Assembly: GCA_020152595.1 (NCBI GenBank)
Contig: JAIGNY010003010.1
Location: 310,001-374,000 of the forward strand
DNA from: Chiridota heheva
Taxonomy: Eukaryota > Echinodermata > Holothuroidea > Apodida > Chiridotidae
Reading direction: 5' to 3'
DNA length: 64,000 nt
Shown: piece after piece, positions 11,895 through 23,869 of the stretch
Layout of the letters: each line of letters begins with the position of its first letter
Numbering within the stretch: position 1 is the stretch's first letter
Made by a program: the position numbers and the translations under genes
Notes under the pieces: generated by a model
Seen by the model: only the letters and a program-made list of their open reading frames with translations
Told to the model about the DNA's origin: nothing
Databases searched by the model: none

Positions 11895-12560
11895 TTTGGA
11901 GGTGAGGACAATGTTGGGAGGTGGGGAAATGTTTGGAGGTGGGGGCAATGTTGGGAGGTGGGGAAAATGTTGGGAAGTAGGGGCAATGTTGAGAAGTGGT
12001 GGCGATGTTGGTAGGTGGGGCAATGTTGGGAGGTGGGGGAAATGTTGGGAAGTGGGGGAAATGTTGAGAAGTGGTGGTGATGTTGGGAGGTGGGGCATTA
12101 ATGGGAGGTGGGGCAATGTTGGGAAGTGGGGCAATGTTGAGAGGTGGGGAAAATGTTGGGAAGTAGGGGCAATGTTGAGAAGTGGTGGCGATGTTGGGAG
12201 GTGGGGCAATGTTGGGAGGTGGGGGAAATGTTGGGAAGTGGGGCAATGTTGAGAGGTGGGGAAAATGTTGGGAAGTAGGGGCAATGTTGAGAAGTGGTGG
12301 CGATGTTGGAAGGTGGGGCATTGGGAAATGTTGGGAATGTTGGGAAGGGAAATGTTGGGAAGTGGGGAAATGTTGAGAAGTGGTGGTGATGTTGGGAGGT
12401 GGGGCATTGTTGGGAGGTGGGGGAAATGTTGGGAAGAGTGGAAAATATTGGGAGGTGGGGGCAATGTTGGGAGATGGGGCAATGTTGGGAGGTGGGGGAA
12501 ATGTTGGGAGGTGGGGCAATGTTGTGAAGTGGGGGCAGGTGGGGCAATGTTGGAAGGTGG
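11895..12560 (+). repeat. G-rich 18-bp minisatellite
   Basis: About 36 copies of a unit close to AATGTTGGGAGGTGGGGC, with variants such as GGGAAGTGGGG and GAGAAGTGGTGG. G-runs are confined to the plus strand, and two neighbouring units supply at least four G-tracts, so quadruplex formation is plausible. Blocks of variant units recur in order (for example 11960-12110 and 12140-12300), suggesting duplication of multi-unit blocks. Since 18 is divisible by three, the opposite strand shows spurious Pro/Asn-rich ORFs of up to 228 codons. Confidence 0.93.
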
Positions 12561-12569
12561 GGTAGATAC

Positions 12570-15215
12570 ATTAACTTCAAAAATGCAATTTTCTCATGCC
12601 CCTTAGAAGATACTTTTCATCATTGCTTTTGGAAAGTTTTCTATTACAGATGGTCCATTCCAAGTATCCTTACGGAAAGGGGTAACAAACATACACTAGG
12701 ATTTAACTTTCAACAGCTAGTGCCATTTTCTTACAATTCTTCAATTGTGCTTTTTTTTTTTTTTTTTTTTGACATTCTACTAATTACTTTAAATTGACAT
12801 GTGTCTTTTGCTGTTCAGAATTGAATGTGGTTTTCATTTATTTAAGTGCTTTGCAAATGATAGTATTAAGACCCTTTGTATGACATAAACATTTTCAAAA
12901 GAAAATATGTCATATGATTTTGTCAATGCTGCCTCCTACACACTTTGAACACAGGATATACAAGGAAGATATTCATTTCAAAATCAAATTTCCCCTAAGC
13001 CATCAAATAATCACTTTTGCTGGGTGTAATTGTCCGATAGTACAAAAAATGTATGTCTCAATGGGTTTGAAAGCATCATATGTAGAATGAAAGTGCTAAA
13101 AAAAACAATTCCGTTGTGTATCTTTTTTCTTCTTTTTTTTGGGTGGGGGGGAGAGGGGGGTTCATGCAGTGGCCTTTTCTTAACAAGTGCATGTTACATT
13201 GTTTTGAGCAGCAAGGACTACAAATTATATTGGCACATGATATAGTTGTAAGAAGTGAAAGTTCATTAGAGGGTAATGAACCTTGACCTTTTGCCAATAT
13301 TGACTTTTAATTAATTTCAATAAAGCCCTGTAGTTTTACTGAGACAAAGGTAGACATTCTGTGACGGACATAAATAAGCTACATGCAGTACAAAGGACTG
13401 AAAATAAGTAAGAAAATGAGAAGTTGAAATCTTTGCATCAGTAAAATAATGATGGATGATGTGAATAGCTGATGCGTGGTGGTTGTGCATGAGCAGAACC
13501 TTTTTTTTGCTGGCATTGTAAATATTTTCGCAGCAATGTTACCACTCTTGGACAAGTGTGTTTTCTATTTTCTTGCGTGTATATATATAGGAAAACACTT
13601 TGAGACCAGATTTAGTATTTTGTGTTGTGCATAATTTTGTGTGAATATAGAAGTATTATTTGAATACAATTTACATTGTAACTTCTTTTGTAGGCCACTC
13701 ATTATATAGAGCCTTGTGCATTGTAAAGTTGTAATTGAGAAAGAATTGTACAGAACATTTAAATTGCTGTGTTTGTTTGTTTTTTTTTCTTTGATGTAGA
13801 GGTTACAGAAGCAAAGAGGGGGCAAACTGCCACCCTGAGAGGGCTTTACCTTCCCTGGTTCCATGTTTTTTTCTAGGTGGGGTGGTAGAATTGGAACATT
13901 TTTTAAATGGAATTGAAAAATTATTCAAATAAGATTGAAGAAAATCCAGAAAACTGGAAGCAACATTTGAGTAAAATTCCCCTCCCTAGAGGGGTGTCGG
14001 AAGGAACTCAGGAGAAAAAGTGGGGGGGGGGGGTTGGCTTTTTTTACAGTAATTGGGGGGCACTTCTCATTTTCATGAAGGGGCACTTTTGTCAGTTTTA
14101 AAAAAAAGTGGGGCACGTGCCCATCTGACCCCTGGTTCCTACACATATAGTTTGAGTATACTGGTATAGGCAGGATTTGGGGAAGAAAGGGGCGCTTGCT
14201 CCACCTCCACTTCTTCCAAATACAGACTTTTGTATGGTGATGTTTTGTATCTTATCTCAGCGTGATTCCCCTTCACACACTTTGACTTTCCCCCCACTTT
14301 TGACTTTCGGTATAGGCAAATCCCACCTATGGGTTTGAGATTGGGGAGCCAGGACCAATGTTGGCAAGTGCCAAATAGGTCAAACTTAAAAAAGGCGAAT
14401 AGGTAAAAGGCCTACTTTTGAAAATTTCTGCTTAGAAAATTATTGGTGACCATGTCCCCCTCCCACCACGGCCCTGGTGTTGGGCTTCTGGTCTATGCAT
14501 TTGTGAGAGTGGATTTCTATTTGTTTTCAAGTTTCAAGAACAGAAGAATGACCTATAATAATTTCATATAACTTTCAAAAGGGCACCTTCTGCCTGGTCC
14601 ACCTTCAACTTTCCAAAGGGCACCTCCTGCCCCCTGTCCAACCCAACTTTCAAAAGAGCACCTTCCCTCTTTGCCCCCTTACTCTAGGGCAAAGGTGCAG
14701 TTTCCCCCATGGTTCCAACATTGCTGGAGGTGACCCTTCCTATGCCCCTGTATAAATGTGTAGAAATAAGGAATTAATGTTCCATGCATTACCTGACCAT
14801 AAACAAGAAACAATGCCCTTAAAGGGAACTCTATATACTAGGGAAGATTATCACCATCTTACAGCCTAAAGAGGTTTATTCTATCTTATGTGCATGCTGG
14901 TGGTGTAGCTAAGAGGGAAATTACCCCCCCCCCCCCTCCCTCCCACCCTCCCTGCAAAAAGTCTGAAAATTTGCACAACAGGAAAATCAATATGTTATAT
15001 TGTTTTGGTAATCTTGATGAAAGCCATCTTGGGGGGAAAATGATCACAATATTTCCGATATCCGAATCTTCCTTCGGTCTATTTAGCAGTTCAGAGTATC
15101 AAATTTTCGATAATCCAGTCCACGTATGGGCCTGAGAAGGGTTAGTCCCTCTCACCAACTCGATACCAGGGGCATGTCTAGCTTTACCCTTTTGATTTTT
15201 GATGGGGCTTCCCCA
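12570..15215. other. Repeat-rich spacer, no gene seen
   Basis: Contains poly-T at 12750-12770, a G-rich run at 13140-13160, and fragments of a dispersed repeat whose typical end reads CTGAGAGG...CCTTCC (13830-13865, 14590-14760). A second typical end, GGTGGTGTAGCTAAGAGGG, lies near 14895 and is followed by poly-C. No splice-supported coding sequence was recognised. Confidence 0.4.
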
Positions 15216-18128
15216 CTGAGAATTAGAATCACAAGTCATGCCGGAGCGCCCCTACCCTCCACTGAGAATCACAATTCATGCTTGGAGCCCTTTCCCCCCA
15301 CTGAGAATCACAATTCATGCCGGAGCGCCCCTACCCTCCACTGAGAATCACAAGTCATGCCAGAGCGTCCCTACCCTCCACTGAGAATCACAATTCATGC
15401 CGGATCGCCGCTACCCTCCACTGATAATCACAATTTATGCCGGAGCACCCCTACCCTCCACTGAGAATCACAATTCATGCCGGACCGCCCCTACCCTCCA
15501 CTGAGAATCACAATTCATGCCGGAGCGCCCCTACCCTCCACTGAGAATCACAATTTCATGCCGGAGCGCCCTACCCTCCACTGAGAATCACAATTCATGC
15601 CGGAGCGCCCTACCCTCCACTGAGAATCACAATTCATGCCGGAGCGCCCCTACCCTCCACTGAGAATCACAATTCATGCCGGAGCGCCCCTACCCTCCAC
15701 TGAGAATCACAATTCATGCCGGAGCGCCCCTACCCTCCACTGAGAATCACAAGTCATGCCGGAGCGCCCCTACCCTCCACTGAGAATCACAATTCATGCC
15801 GGAGCGCCCCTACCCTCCACTGAGAATCACAAGCGCCCCTACCCTCCACTGAGAATCACCATTCATGCCGGAGGCGCCGAGCGCCCCTACCCTCCACTGA
15901 GAATCACCATTGGCGCCAGCGCCTACCCTCCACTGAGAATCACAAGTCATGCCGGAGCCCCTACCCTCCACTGAGAATCACCACTGAGAATCATGCCGGA
16001 GCACCCCTTTACCTCCACTGAGAATCAATCACAAGTCATGCCAGGCCCTACCCTCCCTGAGATTCATGCCCCCTACCCTCCACTGAGAATCACAATCAGC
16101 GCCTTTACCCTCCACTGAGAATCAAGTCATGCCGGAGCCCCTACCCTCCACTGAGAATCATTCATGCCGGATTCATGAGCCGGAGCGCCCCTCCACTGAG
16201 AATCACTCTCCCTCCACTACCCTCCACTGAGAATCATGCCGGAGCACCCCTACCCTCCACTGAGAATCACAAGCGCCGGAGTGCCCCTACCTCCATACCC
16301 TCCACTGAGAATCACAAGTCATGCCGGAGCCCCTACCCTCCACTGAGAATCACAATTCATGCCGGAGCGCTTTACCCTCCACTGAGAATCACAAGTCATG
16401 CCGAGCGCCCCTACCCTCCACCCCTACCCTCCACTGAGAATCACAAGTCATGCCGGAGCGCCCTACCCTCCACTGAGAATCACAAGCGCCCCTACCCTCC
16501 ACTGAGCCACTGAGGAGCGCCCCACTGAGAATACCCTCCACTGAGAATCACAAGTCATGCCCCTACCCTCCCTGAGAGCGCCCCTACCCTCCACTGAGAA
16601 TCACAAGCGCCCCAACCCTCCACTGAGAATCACAAGTCATGCCAGAGCGCCCCTACCCTCCACTGAGAATCACAGTCATGCAGGAGCCCCCTACCCTCCA
16701 CTGAGAATCACCAAGTCATGCCGGAGCGCCCCTACCCTCCACTGAGAATCACAATTCATGCCGGAGCACCCTACCCTCCACTGAGAATCACACCATGCCG
16801 GAGCCCTACTCTCCCCAACCCTCCACTGAGAATCACAAGAATCATGCCGGAGCGCCCCTACCCTCCACTGAGAATCACTGAGAAGTCGCGCCGGAGCGCC
16901 CTACTCTCCACTGAGAATCACAATTCATGCCGCCCTCCCTCCACTGAGCATGCCGGAGCGCCTACCCTCCCTGAGAATCCACTACCCTCCACTGAGAATC
17001 ACCTACCCTCCACTATTCATGCCGAGTGCCCCACCCTCCACTGAGAATCACCATTCATGCCAGAGCGCCCCTACCCTCCACTGAGAATCACAAGTCATGC
17101 CGGCCCCCTACCCTCCACTGAGAATCACCATTCTGCCGGACCCTCCTCAAGTCATGCCGGAGCCCCTACCCTCCACTGAGAATCACAAGCCTTTACCTCA
17201 TGCCAGTCAGCGGAGCCCCTACCCTCCACTGAGAATCACATGCCGGAGCGCCCCTACTCTCCACTGAGAATCACAAGTCATGCCGCCCCTACCCTCCACT
17301 GAGAATCATTCATGCAAGTCATGCCGGAGCCCCTACCCTCCACTGAGAATCACCATTCAGCGGAGCACCCCTACCCTTCACTGAGAATCACAAGTCATGC
17401 CAGAGCGCCCCTACCCTCCACTGAGAATCACAAGCGCCCCTACCCTTCACTGAGAATCACAAGTCATGCCAGAGCGCCCCTACCCTCCACTGAGAATCAC
17501 AGCGCCCTACCCTCCACTGAGAATCACAAGTCATGCCGGAGCGCCCCTCATGCAGGCCGGAGCGCCACTACCCTCCACTGAGAATCACAATTCATGCCGC
17601 CCCTACCCTCCACTGAGAATCACAAGTCATGCCAGAGCGCCTGAGAATCCTACCCTCCACTGAGAGAATCATGCCGTAGCACCCTACCTTCCACCCTCCA
17701 CTGAGAATCACCCAACCCTCCACTGAGAATCACAAGTCATCCCGGATCGCCGGAGCCCTACCCTCCACTGAGAATCACAAGTCATGCCGTAGCGCCCCTA
17801 CCTTCCACTGAGAATTACAAGCCCCTACCCTTCATGCCGGAGCGCCCCTACCCTCCACTGAGAATCACTGAGAAGTCATGCCGGAGCGCCCCTACCTCCA
17901 CTGAGAATCACCCTACCCTTCCACTGAGAATCACAAGTCATGCCAGAGCGCCCCTACCCTCCACTGAGAATCACAAGTCAAGTCATGCCAGAGCGCCCCT
18001 ACCTCCACTTCACTGAGAACCACAATTCATGCCGAGAAGCACCCCTACCCTCCACTGAGAATCACAATTCATGCCGGAGCGCCCCAACCCTCCACTGAGA
18101 ATCACAATTTATGCCGGAGCCCCAGCCC
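15216..18128 (+). repeat. 40-bp C-rich satellite-like array
   Basis: Tandem units of about 40 bp: CCGGAGCGCCCCTACCCTCC then ACTGAGAATCACAATTCATG. The left third (15240-15830) is regular. From about 15830 rightward, units are shortened, shuffled or partly duplicated (isolated CCACTGAG, GCCGGAG and CCCTACC blocks), and alternate AATTCATG with AAGTCATG. Irregular joins could reflect real unequal exchange or consensus errors in long-read assembly. No gene is present. Proline/threonine ORFs here are artefacts. Confidence 0.92.
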
Positions 18129-18179
18129 CTGGAAAGGGTTTATATTTCCTGGTTGCCTTCTTTCCCCGGTTAGGAGGAA

Positions 18180-18620
18180 AAATTATAAACATAAAACTGA
18201 AGGAAAATGCGTACAATTTTGGCAACATTCCCTAAAAAATTGACAGTGACTTCCCGGAAATTAAAAAAAATTCCTGTGGAAATTTGACGAAAATGAAGAA
18301 AATTTTCGAAAATGAAAGAAAATTAGTTGAAAAGGAAGAAAATTTTTTGATAATTTCAAGAGGATTTTCCCAAAAATTCAAAGTGAATTCCTAAAAATTT
18401 TAGGAAATTTGTCGAAAATTCAAGAAAAATTCCAAAAGTTCAAGAAGAATTCCTGAAAATGAAAGAATTTTTGAAAATTTAAGAATAACTGAAACCTCAA
18501 GAATTCCGAAAATTCAAGATTTTCTAATTAGCAGCAACATTTAATGTAAATTAACCAATGCAATTTTCATATGGAAAATGTTTGCGTTCTTTCTCCCCTA
18601 AGAGGTGACTCCTCCTATAT
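18180..18620 (+). repeat. Degenerate GAAAATTTCC repeat with conserved end
   Basis: A purine-rich tract of loosely repeated GAAAATT, AAGAAAATTT and TTCCNGAAAATT ends in AATTAGCAGCAACATTTAATG and then CCCCTAAGAGGTGACTCCTCC. The same end recurs near 24600-24730, 55400-55500, 57230-57335 and 62800-62935, so this is a dispersed family with an internal low-complexity core. Confidence 0.6.
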
Positions 18621-19059
18621 CCCTTGCCAAGACAAATGTTGGCAATTGCCAATCGAGCAAAAAGGTAAAGGCCTATTTGAAAAATTGTTGTGTGGGGGGT
18701 GGTGGAGCATGGCCCTGATTATCATCAGACTTTCATCTCCCTATCTGAAGGTTTGTGGCTCTATGCTGTAGATTTTGGTCCAAATGTAAAGGTTTGGTCC
18801 AAAAATGAAGATTATTGAAAAATTATCTAAAATTGAAAATGTTTGGTCCAAAATTGAGGATTTTTGGTGCAAACTGTAAAAGTTTTGTTCAAAAATTAAT
18901 GATAATTCAGTTGATACGATTAAAAACATGCCAAGATCTGTTTTGTATATGGTTCATTTAATTATATTTATGGCTGTGACAAATTTTGGGAGCTACGACA
19001 ATTTTAGGGGGGGCTAAGCCCCCTCCCCTCCTTAGACACGCCACTGCTCTTTACCCCTT

Positions 19060-20710
19060 ATATGCATAACACATACTGTCCAAAAATGCACAAGTGGCTT
19101 CATGGCCCAAATACGCAAATTATGATTAAGATTGTCCAATTTGAATGGAAGCAGTTACAAATGTTTGGACAGACATGCGTATTTGGGGCATGATCTAAGT
19201 GGTCACTTGCGCATTTGGGACACATATTTGGGGCATGAAGCACGCCGCCACTTGCGTATTTGAGACACACTAGCGCATTTGGGCCATAAAGCGCGCCACA
19301 AACTTATCTATTTGAGACAAATTTGGAGAATGAAGCGCGCCATTAATTTGACTATTTGGGACATAATTTTCACCACCTTGACTTATTCCATATTTTAATG
19401 TTCACATTAATGAAAGAAACCCAAAATATACACCAGGTGACAGGGCCGTAGCTAGCTAACCTAAATTTTGTGTGGGGAGGGGGTGAGCAAGATGTTAATG
19501 GGGTGGCGTAGATCCGTTTTTAGGACCTACGAGAAAAATCTTTTTGTGGGCAAGTGCTCACTGCTAGTTACGGCCCTGCCATGATTTACCATTTTATTGC
19601 AAAATATCAGACATTTACAGGGCTACAGGGGCACCATGGTTTTGTGGTTGTTGAGCAGTTGAGAACCCTATTATTTGTTTTTCTAAAGATGCACTATATA
19701 TACGCGCCCAACATTTTCAAGAGGGGATACAAAAAAAAAGTGGTCTACTTGAATAACATTATCCAGCTATTATGAAATTTCCGATTTTTCAATAAAGGTG
19801 GGTACGAAAATTGACTGCTAAATATCATTTAAAAAACAAATCTTTCTTATCAGCTTGTGTGACCATTTGACTGCTTTGGCCGGAATCAAATGATTTTGCA
19901 TGAAATTTATCATTGTTTCAGCTTTGGGGAAATATATCTGCATGTTGGAAACCTTAAAGGTCCATGGGCAGGTACAAAATTGTGTTTCCTGTTTTATCAC
20001 GTAATTTAGTAGTTTCCTGATTTCTGAATTTTAAAAATAGCTTGTGTACTTTTCAACTTAGGAGAAATCAAAGTTTGACAATTTTCAATATCTTACAAAA
20101 ATGTGACGCATGAAGAGAAAAATACCTCAAAATGTTTCTGTTTTTTTCTTTGTTTCGTCCCTCAATTTTAGACCTTGAATTTTTTTTTAAATGCCTTCTC
20201 CAGCTTGAGGTTGATCAAATGCTCTTTATTAGAATTATCTTCCCTTTTTTAAAGAGTCAGAGGTAGAGGGTTAAAAACAATGGATTGCACAAAAATAGTC
20301 AAAAAATGACAAATGCATGACTGATTTTGATGTTTTGCTTTCATTGTTTTTAGTGGATTTTATCTGAGATAATTTGATTTAAGGTAGAATTTTCATTTTC
20401 TTCAGCACTGTTGAATGTGTGTATCTTCAATTTAATTTTTTATCATTTTTAGGGCATCAAAAAGACAGGCATCAGTGTGATTCGCCCCTAAATCCCACCA
20501 TGCAGGGGCACTTAAACAGGCTCCCGGACAATACACTGTTTGCGCACGCACAGTAATTTTCTGCCCCCTAGGCGCGCTTCATGCCCGAATACGCAAATTT
20601 GTCTCAAATAGACAAGTTAGTAGCGCGCTTCATGGCTTAAATCAGGCCAAATACACAAATGTGTCTCAAATACGTAAGTGGCGGCGCGCCTTACGCCCCA
20701 CAGGTATATA
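19060..20710. mobile_element. Candidate DNA element with inverted GCGCGC-rich arms
   Basis: The left arm (about 19085-19375) repeats blocks like GCATTTGGGCCATAAAGCGCGCC and TATTTGAGACAAATTTGG. The right arm (about 20565-20700) carries their inverted complements: GGCGCGCTTCATGCCC, AATACGCAAATTTGTCTCAA, then TAAGTGGCGGCGCGCC. Each arm holds several short copies in tandem. The ~1.2 kb between is AT-rich with no recognised transposase. GC-rich multi-copy subterminal repeats suggest a non-autonomous DNA transposon. The exact ends and target duplication were not resolved. Confidence 0.5.
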
Positions 20711-21144
20711 ATACAACATATCGCATGTGATGATGAGAAAGAGCAAGTCTACAAGGTGTAGTTAGATTATTCTTATATCTTGTAGTCTACTTACAGCAAA
20801 AATCTTCCACAAGCTCTTTTCTTACAGAATGAGTGCTTTTCCAAAATTACTATAGTGGTAAAGAAATTGTCAAAACATTTCAGAAAATTCATATTGTTTA
20901 ATGTGAAGTTTGTTTATGTCATGTTAAGAGGCAACGAAGCGAATAAGGTAGAAATGTGACAAAGACCCGACAGCCCGAAGACGACTCTGATGATTATTAT
21001 GAAACGCATAGCTTTCTTTCTTTTTTTAAGAGGAACAAATTTATTCAGGCGGGAGGGATGTTAGCAGTGGTGTAGCTAAAGGGGGTGAGGGTGACATGGG
21101 CTGAAATATTCAAATAGTTGGAAAATTTGCACAATAGAAAATCA
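20711..21144. other. Spacer, no gene seen
   Basis: AT-rich. It includes one copy of the dispersed GCAGTGGTGTAGCTAAAGGG end near 21065. No coding signal was recognised. Confidence 0.35.
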
Positions 21145-21262
21145 TGTGTTGGATTGTTAAAGGAATAAGATTTTTGAACGCTTTTTTTCACCATTGTGTT
21201 TCTTTCGAAGACCTCTTTCATTTAAGATAAACTTGCTTGACCACTGAACTAATCCTTTCATG
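21145..21262. mobile_element. Family-A MITE, right arm only
   Basis: From TTAAAGGAATAAGATTTTTG through CACCATTGTGTTTCTTTCG to CTTGACCACTGAACTAATCC. This matches the right inverted arm of the elements at 655 and 6008. The left half is missing. Confidence 0.6.
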
Positions 21263-22319
21263 TAATAATCAAGCCAAATTTTACCATTTAGAGCCAATTT
21301 AGTACAAAAATCAGTTGATATCATATTCCGTTTAGGAGATATGGATTTTTAAAGATTTCCTAATTGCATTTTAAAGTTTTTGTACAATATGATGAATTCG
21401 TGATTGATGATGACATAGAGGCAATTCCATTGCAAATATTTATGTATTTCTTTGAACGTTAATTGGTTGTTTCTGTATGATTGGAAATAATTTTCCAGAA
21501 GTTCGTAGGGTATATTTGGCAATGAATTTAATAAAATACATCAACTTTGTGGGAGAATGTGTTGCTGTGATGTCATACTGAGCCTTTTCCTATTCGTTTA
21601 TTAGCATATGTTGTGAACCTTCAAATTTGAATGTTTCCTGCTAGGAATAACATATCAATATAATTTTTGTACTAAATTGTTTCTAAAAAAAATTCTTTCT
21701 TATGAATGGGTACGAAAAAAAACCATGAGAATATTCCTTAAGTAAAATTTTCCGTTACCTGAAATTTTAATAGAAAACTTGGTAGTTTTGAGAAAAAGTG
21801 GAATATTTTGAAAAAAACCCGATATTTTTAGGAAAACCTTTGGAAATTTGGAGAAAAAAGTTAAATCTTTTGAGGGAAAATTTCGGGAATTTTGAAATAA
21901 ATAAATAAACCTAAATTAAAATTAAGTATTTGGAAATTTTGTCTTTTTCCCCAAGATGGCTGGTAAACAACTGAACTCTAAGACCAATCGCTTTCATCAG
22001 GATTACCAGAAACAAAACATATAGTGATTTTTGTGGAAATGTGACAGTTAAGACATTTACATTAGGCCTATATATTAATGGAGCAAGTCAAAAGGTAGAA
22101 AAAGCACAAATTAGCTCCAACGTGAATTGCCACATCAGAATCGCTTATTTTCTATGAGTGTTTTGCAGTTTTGTGAGCTTGATTGTTGACGGAGGCTGAC
22201 GAAAAACATTAGATGATAGGGATGGATTATCCAAAAAGCATGCTACTCCCAGTTTTAGTACCTTGAAGTGTGGATTTTCATGGAAACGGCTACGGAATAA
22301 CGATTCTTGACATGAGCAG
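21263..22319. other. AT-rich spacer, no gene seen
   Basis: Contains a short GAAAATTT-type tract at about 21770-21920, related to the dispersed degenerate family. No splice-supported ORF was seen. Confidence 0.35.
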
Positions 22320-22930
22320 AATTTCTCTGGTTTTCTCTTCTTCTAGAAATCTCCCATTTTTGAAAAATCTCCATCAATTTTCGTAAAACTTCCTTCGTTA
22401 TCGTGAATATTTTTTTCAAATTTTGTGCAATTATCATTTTCGGGAAATTTTGTTCAGTTTTCAAAAAGTTTCTATCAATTTCCTTCATTTGCTTCAATTT
22501 TTGTGAAATTTCCTTTAATTTCGGGAAAGTTTCGGAAGAATTTCGAAAGTTGTCTTTCATTTTCGTGAAATATGTTCAAATGATCATTTTCATCTCTTTA
22601 ATTTTTGGAAAATTTTCTTCAATTTTCTAAAGAATCCCTTCAGTTTCGTTAAATTTGCTTCAATCGTGGAATTTCCTTCATTTTCGGGAATACTTTTTGT
22701 GAAATTTTCTCACATTTTTGTAAGATTGCCTCAATTTTCGAGAAATTTGCTTTAATTTTTATGAAAATTGTCTAATATTTTCGAGAAGTTATGTTAAATT
22801 TTTTGGAAATGTTTTTCAATTTTCGTACAATTTAGATTATTTTTGTGAAGTTTTCTTGATTTTGGGGAAAGTTTCTTTATAATCGAGAAATTTTTTAAAT
22901 TTTTGCAGAATTTTATCAATAATTTTATGA
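22320..22930 (-). repeat. Degenerate AATTTTCG/GAAATTT repeat, reverse orientation
   Basis: Pyrimidine-rich on the plus strand, with loosely repeated TTCAATTTTCGGGAAATTT-like units of 20-25 bp. It ends at about 22925-22935 with GACCCCTCGCCCTC, the complement of the GC-rich terminus seen in the family elsewhere. ORFs of 75-101 codons here are Phe/Ile- or Lys-rich artefacts. Confidence 0.55.
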
Positions 22931-23399
22931 CCCCTCGCCCTCTTTAACAAATTGGAACGATAAGAGATATTTTTGTACTGGCCCCCAATTTCAGGTGAAT
23001 GTTAAATACTTTATGCTGACGTCGAGTAACGTCAAAGAAAATGTCGCCGTGTTGGATTTTAACTTCCTTTCCTTTTTCGCATGCATGTAGGCGTCCCTGA
23101 GTATTCCCACTGCTCAATAAACCATTGTCAACAGGTCAAGTATCTATAGGCAAATTTCCGGAATGATTTTCTCTAGTAGATCTTTCGAATCTGATGTCAT
23201 TGCGAGGATGTTATAGCCTCAGATGCCATCCGATTCTAAGAATCGTGAGGCAGAAACAAAGATTTTACGCAAATGTTAGAACTTAATCGATCTTATTTGT
23301 TGAATCCCCCTTTTTTTTTTTGCAATCCATTTCTAGTTGACAGTGATGATTGTTCATGAATATTGATGTTGATGGAAGGCATTGACCTGATCTTAAAAT

Positions 23400-23860
23400 G
23401 CACAATCTAAAAACCTATATGTGTGGGATTTAACACTTTAAAAGAGAATATAGCTTACCCTCTCCTCATAAATATGATTTATTACAATTATATCATACCT
23501 TGTATTTAATCCTTGTTGCACACATAGGGCCGTACCTATTGCGTCACATGGGACATCTCGGGGAGGGGGTTATTGGTAAAACCGTTCGTGGGTGGGATAA
23601 GGAAATATATTTATTGGTAAAACCGTTCGTAGGTGGGATAAGAAAATGTATCTACCGAACTTTCCCCATCCCCACTTTGTGAAGGAGAATTGTGAAGAAG
23701 TTCCCATGGACCGCGGAGACGTGGAGAGGGAAAAGTGGGGAAGGGGAGGGGAGGGGGGGGGGGGTAAGTGTTCGAGCTTTACCCCCCACTTTTTTATGTG
23801 CAAAAAAATAGTATGGCTTATTAGGATTTCCCTTTCACGGTTGGCAGGTAAAGTTGGGAA
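23400..23860. other. Dispersed-repeat terminus region, no gene seen
   Basis: Contains a 44-bp direct duplication (GTTATTGGTAAAACCGTTCG-type, about 23568-23642) with GGTGGGATAAG, then a G-run at 23735-23765. No coding evidence was found. Confidence 0.4.
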
Positions 23861-23869
23861 ATTATAAAC

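Noticed and set aside
11833-12580. 228-, 211- and 160-codon Pro/Asn-rich minus ORFs
   Set aside because: Artefact of the 18-bp G-rich array. Several overlapping frames are equally open.
15126-18016. Pro/Thr/His-rich ORFs of 60-112 codons
   Set aside because: They lie wholly within the 40-bp array and change frame at each irregular unit.
22255-22630. Lys/Glu-rich minus and Phe/Ile-rich plus ORFs
   Set aside because: They follow the degenerate AATTTTCG/GAAATTT repeat. Composition is that of the repeat.
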